A stretch of 64,000 bases of DNA from Gemmobacter sp964439015 (GCA_964439015.1 CAYTMV010000002.1:1-64000), one strand, 5' to 3'. Shown: positions 22,880-32,067, counted from the stretch's first letter. Translations and numbers: made by a program. Notes: generated from the sequence alone by a model not told the origin.

Positions 22880-23618
22880 TCCGCGGCGCGGCGGTGGCCG
22901 CGCGAAAGGCGGGCAGCACCGCCTCGGACCCGTTCAACGCCACCAAGCGCAACAGGGCAAAGCGGATGCGTGCCAACTCTCTGTAATGATTTAGAAAAGC
23001 CGCGTTGATCGCCGCACCCGACACCGCGCCCAGAACCGGCACCGATTGCGCCGCCAGCTTTTGGCCCAGCGCCGTGGCCAATCTGGGTGCGATCGTGGCG
23101 ATCAGCTTTTGCAGCGCCGGCCCGTTCAGCGTCAGCCGCGCGCCGATCAGCGCCGTGTCGATGCCGTCATCGCTGTCGGCCGGGCTGCCGCCGGACAAGA
23201 CCTTGAGACATTCGGCCCGCACCCAAGGATCATCGGGGTCGAACCCCTCATCCCGGGCGGCACCGGCGATGGCATGCAGGATCAGGGTGATCGTCACCGG
23301 CAACTCGGCCACTGCCGTGGCGATCCCGCCCGCGCCCCCTGCCGCCCCGGCCACCGCCGCGGCCAGAGGCGCGCCGATCGGGCCAATGTCAGGGGCGTGT
23401 TTGCCAAGGCGCGCAACGCTTGCCGCCTGCCACAGCGCGGCGCGCACCGCACCATCCAGCCCCTTGCGCACCCCGTTGGGCAAACCCGCCAACGACTTTT
23501 CGACCGAGCCGCCAATCCGCAGCATCACCGCCATCACCGGCCCACCCGCCTTGCGCTGGCGTTCGGCCAGACGGGCGATCTCGGCCGCCGGGGCGGAATG
23601 GGGGACAGGCACGGTCAT
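22866..23618 (-). CDS. EcsC family protein
   Basis: A 250-aa protein matching the EcsC family: alternating amphipathic and weakly hydrophobic helices (GPIGAPLAAAVAGAAGGAGG; LPVTITLILHAIAGAARDEGFD; VPVLGAVSGAAINAAFLNHY). The last is the family's signature of a glycine-rich helix before a NxHY-like motif. Function is not established for this family. Its start overlaps the stop of the upstream GNAT gene by 4 bases, so the two form an operon. Confidence 0.82.
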   Translation of the reverse strand: MTVPVPHSAPAAEIARLAERQRKAGGPVMAVMLRIGGSVEKSLAGLPNGVRKGLDGAVRAALWQAASVARLGKHAPDIGPIGAPLAAAVAGAAGGAGGIATAVAELPVTITLILHAIAGAARDEGFDPDDPWVRAECLKVLSGGSPADSDDGIDTALIGARLTLNGPALQKLIATIAPRLATALGQKLAAQSVPVLGAVSGAAINAAFLNHYRELARIRFALLRLVALNGSEAVLPAFRAATAAPRITRA

Positions 23619-24139
23619 GTCTTCGATGTAAGAACCGCCGCCGCGGGATCAAGGGGCGAGGCCTTTTCCACCGGCCCGGCGACGTTGGTCCAGGCCCCAG
23701 CCACCAGCTCCAGCCCCAGCACCCGGTCGGGGTTGGTGGGCGGCGGCATCACCACCCCCTCCAGCTTGCGAAAGCCAAAACGGCGGTAATAGGGCGCATC
23801 GCCCACCAGCATCACCCGCGCCCAGCCCAGACGGCGGGCCTCGGCCAGGCTTTCGTTGATCAGCAACCCGCCCAGCCCCTCGCCCTGCCGGGTCGGGTGA
23901 ACCGCCACCGGGCCCAGCAACAGCACGTCCCGCCCGGCAACCTGCACCGGCCAATAGCGGATCGCGGCAGCCAATGTCCCCTCGTCATCGCGCAGGGTCA
24001 GGCACAGCGGCGCCACCATCGGCACCCCGTCCCGCAGCCGGTAGGAGGACAGCGCCGTGCGACCGGGCGCAAAGCACAGGTCCAGAAGGGCCTCCACCTC
24101 CCACCAGTCGGCCTCGGTCTCCTGTTCCAGCCGATACAT
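23615..24139 (-). CDS. GNAT family N-acetyltransferase (YhbS-like)
   Basis: A 174-aa cytosolic acetyltransferase. The acetyl-CoA-binding motif A is LLGPVAVHPTRQGEGLGGLL (about residues 75-94), followed by YYRRFGFRKLEGV. The N-terminal FAPGRTALSSYRLRDG resembles YhbS-type proteins. Substrate cannot be told. Coupled to the EcsC gene. Confidence 0.85.
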   Translation of the reverse strand: MYRLEQETEADWWEVEALLDLCFAPGRTALSSYRLRDGVPMVAPLCLTLRDDEGTLAAAIRYWPVQVAGRDVLLLGPVAVHPTRQGEGLGGLLINESLAEARRLGWARVMLVGDAPYYRRFGFRKLEGVVMPPPTNPDRVLGLELVAGAWTNVAGPVEKASPLDPAAAVLTSKT

Positions 24140-24290
24140 GCCGCCTCCGCCGACTCAATTCCGCGTCTGCGCTAGCACGATGGGCGGCGGCGTTCAAACC
24201 TGTGGCGGCACGCGGCACCCGGCCACAGGCCTGCGCCCCTTGCGGTGGCCGTCTTCCGCAGTCAATCTGCCGCCAATCACGGAGGCCGCC

Positions 24291-25178
24291 ATGACCCAGA
24301 CCCACGACCTTCCCCCCATCGGCATCATCGGCGGCTCGGGCCTTTATGCGCCCGGGATGCTGGACGAGGCCCGCGCGGTAACGGTCGAGACGCCGTGGGG
24401 CGCGCCCTCGGACCGGATCACGCTGGGGCGCATGGCCGGGCGGCAGATGGCTTTCTTGCCACGCCACGGGCGCGGCCACCCGCTGCCGCCCGATGCGGTG
24501 CCCTATCAAGCCAATATCGCCGCGCTGAAGATGCTGAGGTGCCGGGAGGTGCTGGCGATCTCGGCCGTGGGGTCGCTGCGCCCGGATTTCCGTCCCGGCG
24601 ATTTCGTGCAGGTGGATCAGTATATCGACCGCACCACCCGGCGCGCGCCCAGCTTCTTTGGACCGGGGCTGGTGGCGCATGTCGGCCTTGCCGATCCCAC
24701 CTGCCCGGACCTTTCGGCCGCTGCCACCGCGGCCGCCCGGGCGGCGGGTGCGACCGTCCACCCTGCCGGCACCTATCTGGCGATGGAGGGGCCGCAATTT
24801 TCCACTCGCGCCGAAAGCCGGATGTATCGCGCCTGGGGGGCCGATGTGATCGGCATGACCGGCATGCCCGAGGCCCGCCTCGCCCGCGAGGCCGAGCTTT
24901 GCTATGCCAGCCTCGCCATGGTCACCGATTACGACAGTTGGCACGAGGCCGAGGCCGCGGTCGATGTCACCGCAATCCTGCGGGTGCTGGCGGCCAACGC
25001 CACGCTGGCGCAAGCAACGGTCGCCGCCCTGCCCGCCCATCCGGCGACCTGCGGCGCTGGCTGCGGACGGGCGCTGGATCACGCGCTGATGACCGCCCCT
25101 TCCGCCCGCGATCCGAAAATGGTTGAACGGCTGATGCCGATTGCCGGCCGCCTTTTGACCCAGCCCCCTACGGAATGA
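24291..25178 (+). CDS. mtnP: S-methyl-5'-thioadenosine phosphorylase
   Basis: Cleaves methylthioadenosine to adenine and methylthioribose-1-phosphate in purine and methionine salvage. The 295-aa protein has GIIGGSGLY at the N-terminus, the phosphate-binding FLPRHGRGH, and the purine-site AMEGPQFSTRAESRMYR with DVIGMTGMPEA. The ATG follows GGAGG. It is three bases upstream of apt, which consumes the released adenine, so the operon is biochemically coherent. Confidence 0.95.
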   Translation: MTQTHDLPPIGIIGGSGLYAPGMLDEARAVTVETPWGAPSDRITLGRMAGRQMAFLPRHGRGHPLPPDAVPYQANIAALKMLRCREVLAISAVGSLRPDFRPGDFVQVDQYIDRTTRRAPSFFGPGLVAHVGLADPTCPDLSAAATAAARAAGATVHPAGTYLAMEGPQFSTRAESRMYRAWGADVIGMTGMPEARLAREAELCYASLAMVTDYDSWHEAEAAVDVTAILRVLAANATLAQATVAALPAHPATCGAGCGRALDHALMTAPSARDPKMVERLMPIAGRLLTQPPTE

Positions 25179-25181
25179 CCC

Positions 25182-25712
25182 ATGAAAACCGTCAAGGACT
25201 ATATCCGCACCATCGTCGATTTCCCGCATGAAGGGATCCTGTTTCGCGATGTGACCACGCTGTTTGCCGATCCGCGCGGTTTTCGGATCTGCGTCGATCA
25301 GTTGCTGGCGCCCTTTGCCGGGCAGCGCATCGACAAGGTGGTGGGGCTTGAGGCGCGCGGCTTCATCCTGGGGGGCGCGGTGGCGCATCAACTGACCACC
25401 GGCTTCGTGCCGATCCGCAAGAAGGGCAAGCTGCCCGGGCAGACCATCAGCCAGGCCTATACGCTGGAATATGGCGAGGCCGTGGTCGAGGTGCATGACG
25501 ATGCACTGGCGCCGGGCGAGAAGGTGCTGCTGGTCGATGACCTGCTGGCGACCGGCGGCACGGCCGAAGCCGGCATCCGCCTGATCGAGCGGCTGGGTGC
25601 CGAGGTGGTGGGCTGCGCCTTCGTGGTCGATCTGCCCGATCTTGGCGGCCGCAAGCGGCTGGAGGCGATGGGCATGGATGTTCACGCCCTGTGCCAGTTT
25701 GAAGGATTGTAA
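25182..25712 (+). CDS. apt: Adenine phosphoribosyltransferase
   Basis: Converts adenine and PRPP to AMP. The 176-aa protein shows the APT hallmarks IVDFPHEGILFRDVT, GLEARGFILGGAVA and the PRPP loop VLLVDDLLATGGTAEA. It follows mtnP in a two-gene salvage operon. Confidence 0.97.
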   Translation: MKTVKDYIRTIVDFPHEGILFRDVTTLFADPRGFRICVDQLLAPFAGQRIDKVVGLEARGFILGGAVAHQLTTGFVPIRKKGKLPGQTISQAYTLEYGEAVVEVHDDALAPGEKVLLVDDLLATGGTAEAGIRLIERLGAEVVGCAFVVDLPDLGGRKRLEAMGMDVHALCQFEGL

Positions 25713-25781
25713 CGAAAAGCCGTCGGAACGCCCGATTGCGGCAGCAGATTTTCACACCATGGCCGGAAACGCCGGTCGCGG

Positions 25782-25796
25782 TTAACCCGTCCTTAA
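25782..25796. promoter_or_regulatory. Full CtrA-type box TTAA-N7-TTAA
   Basis: TTAACCCGTCCTTAA is an exact match to the CtrA consensus. It lies downstream of apt and just before a promoter-like -10 (TAGAGG at 25811) and a hairpin-terminated intergenic transcript candidate. Confidence 0.6.
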
Positions 25797-25820
25797 CCCG
25801 AATCGTCGCATAGAGGGCTT

Positions 25821-25914
25821 GTCAGGTTTCACCCCACCTGACGGACACGCTGCTTGCAACACGTGACCACCCACCCCACCCCGCCGGCTACCCACCGGCG
25901 GGGTTTCCTTTTTG
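25821..25914 (+). ncRNA. Candidate CtrA-controlled small RNA
   Basis: Between apt and the converging cobW gene lies a self-contained unit: CtrA box (25782-25796), a -10-like TAGAGG at 25811, a hairpin GTCAGGT/ACCTGAC at 25821-25842, a single-stranded stretch, and a strong terminator. A start near 25820 would give an RNA of about 90 nt with two stem-loops. It could instead be the processed 3' end of the apt mRNA. No peptide is evident. Expression is not shown by sequence. Confidence 0.45.
25879..25914 (+). terminator. Rho-independent terminator downstream of apt
   Basis: Perfect 9-bp stem CCCCGCCGG with CCGGCGGGG, 7-base loop, then TTTCCTTTTT. Confidence 0.88.
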
Positions 25915-25919
25915 CGGCC

Positions 25920-26906
25920 TCAGCCCCAGCCGGTCACAAGGCGGTATTCGGGCAGGAACGCCTGCACCATCGACGGCACTTGCCGCGCGCCCTGCCCCGC
26001 CGCGATCACCACCAGACGCCCGCCGGCGATCCCCTCGGGCCAGCCGCCCAGCACGCGCGCCGGGCTGACCACATGCTGCACGGCATGCAACACCATCGGC
26101 CCTTCGGCCCCCGGAACCGGCACCAATCCCTTTACCCGCAACAGATCGGGGCCGAAACTGTGGCTCAGCGCGCCCAGCAGCATCTCGAACACCCGCGGCT
26201 CCAGCGCGGTATCCGAGGTGAAGGCAAAGGCCTGCACGTCGGAATGGCGGTGATCGCCCGGCTGCGCATAGCGCAGCCACCCCGCTGGCATGGGCGGGCC
26301 GGCAGCGGCATCCGCTGCGGCCAGCGCGAACAGGTCGGCCGGTGCCACATCCGCGGCCAGCATTTGCCGGGCATTGGGGGCCATCGCCGCCAGCTGATCG
26401 GCCAGCGCCGCGGGGTCGGCCAGATCGGTCTTGGACAGGATCACCAGATCGGCCACCGCCACCTGACGACGCGCCTCCTCAAACCGGGCCAGCGTATCCG
26501 CGCCATTGACCGCATCGACCACGGTCGCCACCCCGTTCAGCGCAAAGGCGTTCAGCACCATGTCGTTGACCATGAAGGCCTGCATCACCGGCGCGGGGTC
26601 GGCCATGCCGGTGGTTTCGATCACAACCCGGGAAAAGGCGGGGCCGCGCCCCTCCTCCATCGCCTCGCGCAGCCCCAGCAGCGCCAGCCGCACATCGCCC
26701 GAGGCCGTGCAGCATAGACAACCGGTCGAGGTGACAAAGGCCTGCCCCGCGCGCGTCTCGACCAGACCGCCATCGACATCGACGGCGCCAAACTCGTTCA
26801 CCACAACGGCGGTGTCGCCAAAGCCGGGATGGGCCATCAGCCGGTTCAGAAGCGTGGTCTTGCCCGCCCCCAGAAACCCCGTGAGTATCGTGACCGGAAT
26901 CCGCAT
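25920..26906 (-). CDS. CobW/COG0523-family GTPase metallochaperone
   Basis: A 328-aa G3E GTPase with Walker A GFLGAGKTTLLN (residues 10-21), the metal-binding GCLCCTA (CxCC) near residue 63, Walker B-like VVIETTGMADP near 98, and guanine-specificity SKTD. A C-terminal CobW_C domain includes the short HRHSD histidine stretch near 225. It is divergent from cobA at 27026, hinting at cobalt/cobalamin metabolism, but other COG0523 members serve zinc. Metal choice is inferred. Confidence 0.85.
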   Translation of the reverse strand: MRIPVTILTGFLGAGKTTLLNRLMAHPGFGDTAVVVNEFGAVDVDGGLVETRAGQAFVTSTGCLCCTASGDVRLALLGLREAMEEGRGPAFSRVVIETTGMADPAPVMQAFMVNDMVLNAFALNGVATVVDAVNGADTLARFEEARRQVAVADLVILSKTDLADPAALADQLAAMAPNARQMLAADVAPADLFALAAADAAAGPPMPAGWLRYAQPGDHRHSDVQAFAFTSDTALEPRVFEMLLGALSHSFGPDLLRVKGLVPVPGAEGPMVLHAVQHVVSPARVLGGWPEGIAGGRLVVIAAGQGARQVPSMVQAFLPEYRLVTGWG

Positions 26907-27025
26907 CGCCTCGCCTCCCTTGTTGCATCGGTGCTGTTACCGGGCAGCGCGCGCGCTGTCGATCCTGCCTTCTCGGCCCGGCTGCTTTGCGCTATCCCGA
27001 CAGGACAGCAAGGCCAGGGCCAGAC

Positions 27026-27742
27026 ATGCGCGGTTTCGTTTCCTTTGTCTCATCCGGTCCGGGCGACCCGGAGCTTCTGACCCTCAGGGCCATCCGCCGG
27101 CTGGAGGCAGCCGAGGTCGTGCTGCATGACGCCCTGTCGGCGGGGCCGATCCTCGACCTGGCGGGCAAGACCGCGCGTCTGGTCGCGGTGGGCAAGCGCG
27201 CGGGCCGCCCCTCGGCGCGGCAGGACGACATCAACCGCCTGCTGGTCGAGCAGGCGCTGACCGGCGCGCGGGTGGTGCGGCTGAAATCCGGCGATGCCGG
27301 GATCTTTGGCCGGCTGGAAGAAGAGATCATCGCGCTGCGTGCGGCCGATATCGGGTTCGAGGTGATCCCCGGCGTGACGTCGGCCTCGGCCGCAGCCGCC
27401 GCGGCTGGCCTGCCGCTGACCCGCCGCCTGACGGCACGGCGGCTGCAATTCATCACCGGCGCCGATGTGACAGGCACCCTGCCCACCGACATGAACTGGC
27501 CGGCGCTGGCCGATCCGGGCGCCACGACCGTGGTCTATATGGGCAAGCGCAGCTTTCCGGCGCTGGCGGCGGGGCTGATCGCCCATGGTTTGCCCGCCGA
27601 CACGCCCACGCTGCTGGCCCATGACGTCTCGGGCCTCGATCAGAAACTCGAGCGGTTCACCCTCGCCACGCTGGCGCGACACCTGCAAGACGCGCCAGAG
27701 ACCACCGCCCCGGCGCTGATCCTGATCGGACCGCTGGCCTGA
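27026..27742 (+). CDS. cobA: Uroporphyrinogen-III C-methyltransferase
   Basis: SAM-dependent methylation of uroporphyrinogen III to precorrin-2, the entry to cobalamin and siroheme. The 238-aa protein has the glycine-rich VSSGPGDPELLTLRAIRRL, VRLKSGDAGIFGRLEEE and VIPGVTSASAAAAAAGLPLT motifs. The ATG at 27026 fits the family N-terminus; an upstream in-frame ATG adds a non-conserved stretch. Its GDAGIFGR differs slightly from the common GDPFIFGR, so a specialised paralogue is possible. Confidence 0.88.
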   Translation: MRGFVSFVSSGPGDPELLTLRAIRRLEAAEVVLHDALSAGPILDLAGKTARLVAVGKRAGRPSARQDDINRLLVEQALTGARVVRLKSGDAGIFGRLEEEIIALRAADIGFEVIPGVTSASAAAAAAGLPLTRRLTARRLQFITGADVTGTLPTDMNWPALADPGATTVVYMGKRSFPALAAGLIAHGLPADTPTLLAHDVSGLDQKLERFTLATLARHLQDAPETTAPALILIGPLA

Positions 27743-27756
27743 GGCCAACCGCCGCC

Positions 27757-28884
27757 TCAGCCGGTAAACCCGCCCTTGCGCAGCCGCTCACGCTCGCGCT
27801 GCAACCACAGGATCGTCAGCAACAGCGGCGCATTGTCGATCTCGCCCGAGGTGACCAGCGCCATCAGCCGTTCAAACGGCACCAGATGGCCGCGAATATC
27901 CTCGGCCTCGTCCTCGACCCCGAAAACGCCTTCGCAACCGTCCGGCAGATCGCAAAGCGCGACATAGGAATAAAGATACTCGGTCTTGGCCCCCGGCGAG
28001 GGGTAATAGTTGGCGACCCGCATCAGCGGCCCCAGCGTCAGGCCCGCCTCCTCAACCGCCTCGCGGCGGGCGGCCTCGTCCGGGGTTTCGCCGGGGTCGA
28101 TGCGGCCGGCGATCGCCTCCAGCAACCATGGCTGCGGATCGCCACGGCCCAGCGGCCCGGCGCGGAATTGCTCGATCAGCATCACCCGATCGCGGGCGGG
28201 ATCATAGGGCAGCACCGTCACCGCATCGCCCGAGACGAAGACCGCCCGGTTGATCGGATCTGACATCCGCCCGTCAAAGCGACGATACCGGACGTCATAT
28301 TCCTCGACCGCGAAGAAATTGGCGTAGGGCTGGCTTTGGCGCAGGATCTTCAGGTCCTCGGGGACACTGGCACGGCGCAGCTCGGCCGGGGCTGACTGCC
28401 GGGCGCGCAGACGCGAAGCCGCGCGCACCTGCATCGGAAAATGCCGCGAGGCCAGCTCGGCCACCGGCCGGGCCCCGCGCAGGGCCATCACATCGGCTGC
28501 GGTCTCAAGCGCGATCCCGGCCCAGTCGCGCTGCCAAGCGACCGCATCCCAAGGCTCGGCCGGGCGCAGCGGCGTCAGGGTGTGGAAGTATTCAGCATCC
28601 ACCGCCCCGCCCTGCGCGTCGATGACCCGGATCGGCCGCCGCTCAAATCCATGACCGCCTTCATAGAAATCCAGTCGGGCAATGTCCTCATCTGTCGCGC
28701 CGCGCAGCAATACGCCGTCGGCCTCGGCGCCCATGCGCGGCAGGATGATGGCAAAGCCGCGCCCGACCACCCGATGCACCGCATGCGAAGGCAGACGCGC
28801 GACTTCGGTCGGGGCTTGCCTACCCAGCACCAGATCACGCAGCGGCGCAAAGGCCAAGGTTCCGAAGAAGAACAGATTTTTCAT
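27757..28884 (-). CDS. trgB: TrgB-like gamma-glutamylcyclotransferase-Nudix fusion
   Basis: A 375-aa two-domain protein. Residues 1-125 resemble an AIG2/GGCT fold (LFFFGTLAFAPLRDLVLG). Residues 200-370 form an ADP-ribose-pyrophosphatase-type Nudix hydrolase with box GRIDPGETPDEAARREAVEE. In R. sphaeroides trgA and trgB contribute to tellurite resistance, and the order trgA-trgB next to cfaA and phrA is conserved here. Biochemically it may hydrolyse ADP-ribose-like nucleotides; the link to tellurite is from the family literature. Confidence 0.85.
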   Translation of the reverse strand: MKNLFFFGTLAFAPLRDLVLGRQAPTEVARLPSHAVHRVVGRGFAIILPRMGAEADGVLLRGATDEDIARLDFYEGGHGFERRPIRVIDAQGGAVDAEYFHTLTPLRPAEPWDAVAWQRDWAGIALETAADVMALRGARPVAELASRHFPMQVRAASRLRARQSAPAELRRASVPEDLKILRQSQPYANFFAVEEYDVRYRRFDGRMSDPINRAVFVSGDAVTVLPYDPARDRVMLIEQFRAGPLGRGDPQPWLLEAIAGRIDPGETPDEAARREAVEEAGLTLGPLMRVANYYPSPGAKTEYLYSYVALCDLPDGCEGVFGVEDEAEDIRGHLVPFERLMALVTSGEIDNAPLLLTILWLQRERERLRKGGFTG

Positions 28885-28896
28885 GGTGCCTGCCTA

Positions 28897-29340
28897 TCAG
28901 GACCAGCGGCGGTTGACCAGTTCGGTCACCAGCCCGGCGATCAGGCCGCCGAGGATCAATATTCCCAATAACTGCGAGTCCGCCAATCGCGCCCCGAACT
29001 CGTAGATGTTCTCGAAGACACCTGTCACGGCGCGCAGGATGTCTGCCCCGTAAAACCCCGCCATCGCCCGACGGACCATCCGCTCGATGGAGAAGATGAT
29101 CAACGCCGACGCCACCAGCACCATCGCCGCCTGCAAACCTGCGCTCGTCCCGGCACCGATTCCACGCCCTGCGCGCCGCCCGAGGACCAGCCAGCCGACC
29201 ACGGCCCCCAGACCTGCGCAGATCAGCCCAAGATGACCTGCAACCGCGCCCTCGGGCATCAGTTGCACATACCTGCCCGCTGCGACAAAGCCCAAAGCCG
29301 CGAGCAGGATCGCAGCCACAAGTTTCGCGGCAGTCGGCAT
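28897..29340 (-). CDS. trgA: TrgA family membrane protein
   Basis: A 147-aa inner-membrane protein with four hydrophobic segments (about residues 5-22, 36-54, 68-84 and 122-140). Topology, length and position just upstream of trgB match the TrgA tellurite-resistance protein of R. sphaeroides. It starts 26 bases after the cfaA stop and ends 12 bases before trgB, so all are in one operon. Confidence 0.82.
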   Translation of the reverse strand: MPTAAKLVAAILLAALGFVAAGRYVQLMPEGAVAGHLGLICAGLGAVVGWLVLGRRAGRGIGAGTSAGLQAAMVLVASALIIFSIERMVRRAMAGFYGADILRAVTGVFENIYEFGARLADSQLLGILILGGLIAGLVTELVNRRWS

Positions 29341-29366
29341 GGCGGGCCTTTCGTCATCGCCCCCGG

Positions 29367-30644
29367 TCAGGCCGGGCGGCTCATGGTGATTTGCGTCACG
29401 TCGCAGTTATGGCCCTCGAAAGCGCCCGCGCAAGAGGCAAGGTAGAAATTCCACATCCGGCGGAAGCGGTCATCAAATCCCATCGCGGCGATCTCGGGCC
29501 AGCGGGCGTTGAAGGTCTCGGCCCAGCGGCGCAGGGTCAGGCTGTAGCTGAGGCCGAACTCGCGGTTGCCTTCTAGCCGAAGGCCGGCGCGGGCGATCTG
29601 CTGACGCAACACGCTGGGGGCGGGCAACATGCCCCCCGGGAAAATATACTTCTGGATGAAATCGACCGAGCGCCGATAGGTTTCCCAGCGGTCATCGGTC
29701 ACGGTAATGATCTGCAGATTGGCGCGGGCCTGCGGTTTCAGACAGCGATGCAGGGTCGCAAAATAGGTGGGCCAGTATTTCTCGCCCACCGCCTCGAACA
29801 TCTCGATCGAGGCGATGCCGTCATAACGGCCGGTTTCATCGCGATAATCCTGCATGCGGATCGTCACCCGGTCCGAAAGCCCCGCCGCCGCGATCCGGGC
29901 CTGTGCGTAATCATGCTGCGCGCGGCTGATGGTCAGCCCGGTGACGTTATAGCCCTCGCGCCCCGCGTGTTCGGCAAAGCCGCCCCACCCGCAGCCCACC
30001 TCAAGCAGATGCGCGCCGGGCGCCGCCCCGATGCCGTCGAGCATCGCCTGATACTTGGCAGCCTGCGCGACCTCCAGGCTTTCCTGCCCGGTGGTGAACA
30101 GAGCCGAAGAATAGGTCATGCTGCGATCCAGCCACAGCGCATAGAAGTCGTTGCCCAAATCATAGTGATGGGCGATGTTGCGCCGGGCCTGCCCCCGGCT
30201 GTTGCCGCGCAGCCAATGACGCAGCCGCTCATAGGCGCGCGCTACGCCAAGCCCCGGAAAGCCGTCATAGACCGCCTGATTATCCATATGGATCAGGTCC
30301 ATGAAGGCCTGCAGGTCCGGGCTGTCCCAGCCGCCATCCAGATAGGCCTCGCAAAAGCCCAGGTCGCCCTCACGGATCAGACGCGCGAAGATGTCGGGAT
30401 CACGCACGACGATCTCGGCCGCGGGGCCCGGCCCCTTGCCTTCGGCCCGAAACCGGCGGCCATCGGGCAGCACGAAATCCAGCCGACCGTTGTTCAACTG
30501 CCGCGCCACGGCAAAGACCTGCGCAAACCAGCGTGGAAGATCACGCTGGCCGTCGGTCATGTGCAGCACCTGTGCGCTGGCCAAGCCGTGCATCACCTCA
30601 CCCTCCCCCGAGGCATCCACCAATTCTGTGCCCATTTGCCGCAT
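29367..30644 (-). CDS. cfaA: Cyclopropane-fatty-acyl-phospholipid synthase (SAM-dependent)
   Basis: Adds a methylene bridge, or in related enzymes a methyl group, to unsaturated membrane lipids using SAM. The 425-aa protein contains the Cfa features NIAHHYDLGNDFYALWLDRSM (shown in part), LLEVGCGWGGFAEH for SAM binding near residue 215, and QKYIFPGGMLPAPS near 345. It starts three bases after the phrA stop region. In R. sphaeroides cfaA belongs to the singlet-oxygen sigma-E regulon. Confidence 0.92.
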   Translation of the reverse strand: MRQMGTELVDASGEGEVMHGLASAQVLHMTDGQRDLPRWFAQVFAVARQLNNGRLDFVLPDGRRFRAEGKGPGPAAEIVVRDPDIFARLIREGDLGFCEAYLDGGWDSPDLQAFMDLIHMDNQAVYDGFPGLGVARAYERLRHWLRGNSRGQARRNIAHHYDLGNDFYALWLDRSMTYSSALFTTGQESLEVAQAAKYQAMLDGIGAAPGAHLLEVGCGWGGFAEHAGREGYNVTGLTISRAQHDYAQARIAAAGLSDRVTIRMQDYRDETGRYDGIASIEMFEAVGEKYWPTYFATLHRCLKPQARANLQIITVTDDRWETYRRSVDFIQKYIFPGGMLPAPSVLRQQIARAGLRLEGNREFGLSYSLTLRRWAETFNARWPEIAAMGFDDRFRRMWNFYLASCAGAFEGHNCDVTQITMSRPA

Positions 30645-30647
30645 CCA

Positions 30648-32063
30648 TCAACCCTTTCGCTGCTCATAGGCCGCCAGCGCCCGCGACCGCCCTTCGGCCA
30701 GCCCGACCACCGGCAGCGGATAGGCGCGCGCGGGGTCCAGCCCCCAGGCGCGCGGCACGGCGTCAAAATACCTCAGCGCCGTATCGCTGGGCGGGCGGAA
30801 TGCCTCGGCCAGCCAGCGGCGCAAATACCGGCGGTTTTCGTCAAACTTCTCGGCCTGTCCCGCAGGATTGAAGATGCGGAAATAGGGCGCCGCATCCGGG
30901 CCGCAACCCGCCACCCACTGCCAACCCATGGCGTTTGAGGCCGGGTCCCAGTCCGTCAGGCAATCCGCAAACCACGCCTGCCCCACCCGCCAATCCGTCA
31001 GCAGATGCTTGGTCAGGTATGAGGCCACGATCATCCGCACACGGTTGTGCATCTTGCCGGTCACATACATCTCGCGCATGCCGGCATCGACAAACGGCTC
31101 GCCGGTCATGCCGCGCCGCCAGGCCTCGGCCTGATCGTTGTCCGCCCGCCAGGGAAAGCTGTCCCACTCCGTCCGCCAGTTGCTGCTGGCAATCTGCGGG
31201 CTGTGATACAGAAGGTGCCAGGCAAAATCGCGCCAGGCCAACTCCTTCAGAAAATGCTCGGCCCCCGCAGCACCCGCCTCCATGGCGCGAAACCCCGCCG
31301 CCCAGATCCGCCGCGGCCCGATCTCGCCCCAGGCCAGATTTTCCGACAGACCTGACGTCGCATCCCGCGCCGGAAAGTCGCGCGCCGCCTTGTAGTCACC
31401 GGCATGGCTGGCAAGAAAATCCTCAAGCCGTGCCAGCGCCTTTTCCTCGCCGACCCGCTGATACGGCAGACAGACCGCCGCCCCGCGCCGCATCGCAGCG
31501 CCCAGCCGCCAATCCTCCAACCGATCGGATGACGGCCAGACCGCCGGCGCGATCAGCCGCTCCGGCGCCGGATAAGGCGCTGCCACGCCACGGGCAAACA
31601 GCGCCTTCCAGAACGGGGTATAGACCTTGAACCAGCCGCCCTGCGCCGTCTCGACCTGCCATGGCGCGGCCAGGGTCATGCCCTCATGGCTTTCGGCCTC
31701 GATCCCTGCTGCGCGCAACGATGCCTTGACCGCCGCGTCACGGGCGATGAAGCCCGGCTCGTAGTATCGGCCCCAATGCACCCCTGACGCACCGGTCTCG
31801 GCCACCAACTGCGCCAGCACCTCGGCCGCCCGCCCCTGCCGCAGGATCAGCCGCGACCCCATCGCGGCCAGCCGTGCGGCAAAGGCCTCCAGCCCCAGGC
31901 CCAGCCGCCACAGCGGCGCCGCACCGATCGCGTCGGTTTCCGGGTCGAGGATAAAGACCGGCAACACGGGCCGGCCCGAGGTCGCCGCCCGCGCCACCAT
32001 CGGGTTGTCGTCCAGCCGCAGGTCGCGGCGAAACCAAAGGATCAGAGGGGAGAGTTCACTCAT
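30648..32063 (-). CDS. phrA: Deoxyribodipyrimidine (CPD) photolyase
   Basis: Class I photolyase of 471 aa that repairs cyclobutane pyrimidine dimers with FADH- and light. Visible are ILWFRRDLRLDDNPMV at the N-terminus, the FAD-site WRDFAWHLLYH and GMTGEPFVDAGMREMY, and the C-terminal SNAMGWQWVAGCGPDAAPYF. The ATG at 32063 has no Shine-Dalgarno-like sequence; a sigma-E-type promoter directly upstream would start transcription at about that codon, suggesting a leaderless mRNA. First gene of phrA-cfaA-trgA-trgB. Confidence 0.93.
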   Translation of the reverse strand: MSELSPLILWFRRDLRLDDNPMVARAATSGRPVLPVFILDPETDAIGAAPLWRLGLGLEAFAARLAAMGSRLILRQGRAAEVLAQLVAETGASGVHWGRYYEPGFIARDAAVKASLRAAGIEAESHEGMTLAAPWQVETAQGGWFKVYTPFWKALFARGVAAPYPAPERLIAPAVWPSSDRLEDWRLGAAMRRGAAVCLPYQRVGEEKALARLEDFLASHAGDYKAARDFPARDATSGLSENLAWGEIGPRRIWAAGFRAMEAGAAGAEHFLKELAWRDFAWHLLYHSPQIASSNWRTEWDSFPWRADNDQAEAWRRGMTGEPFVDAGMREMYVTGKMHNRVRMIVASYLTKHLLTDWRVGQAWFADCLTDWDPASNAMGWQWVAGCGPDAAPYFRIFNPAGQAEKFDENRRYLRRWLAEAFRPPSDTALRYFDAVPRAWGLDPARAYPLPVVGLAEGRSRALAAYEQRKG

Positions 32064-32067
32064 GCCT

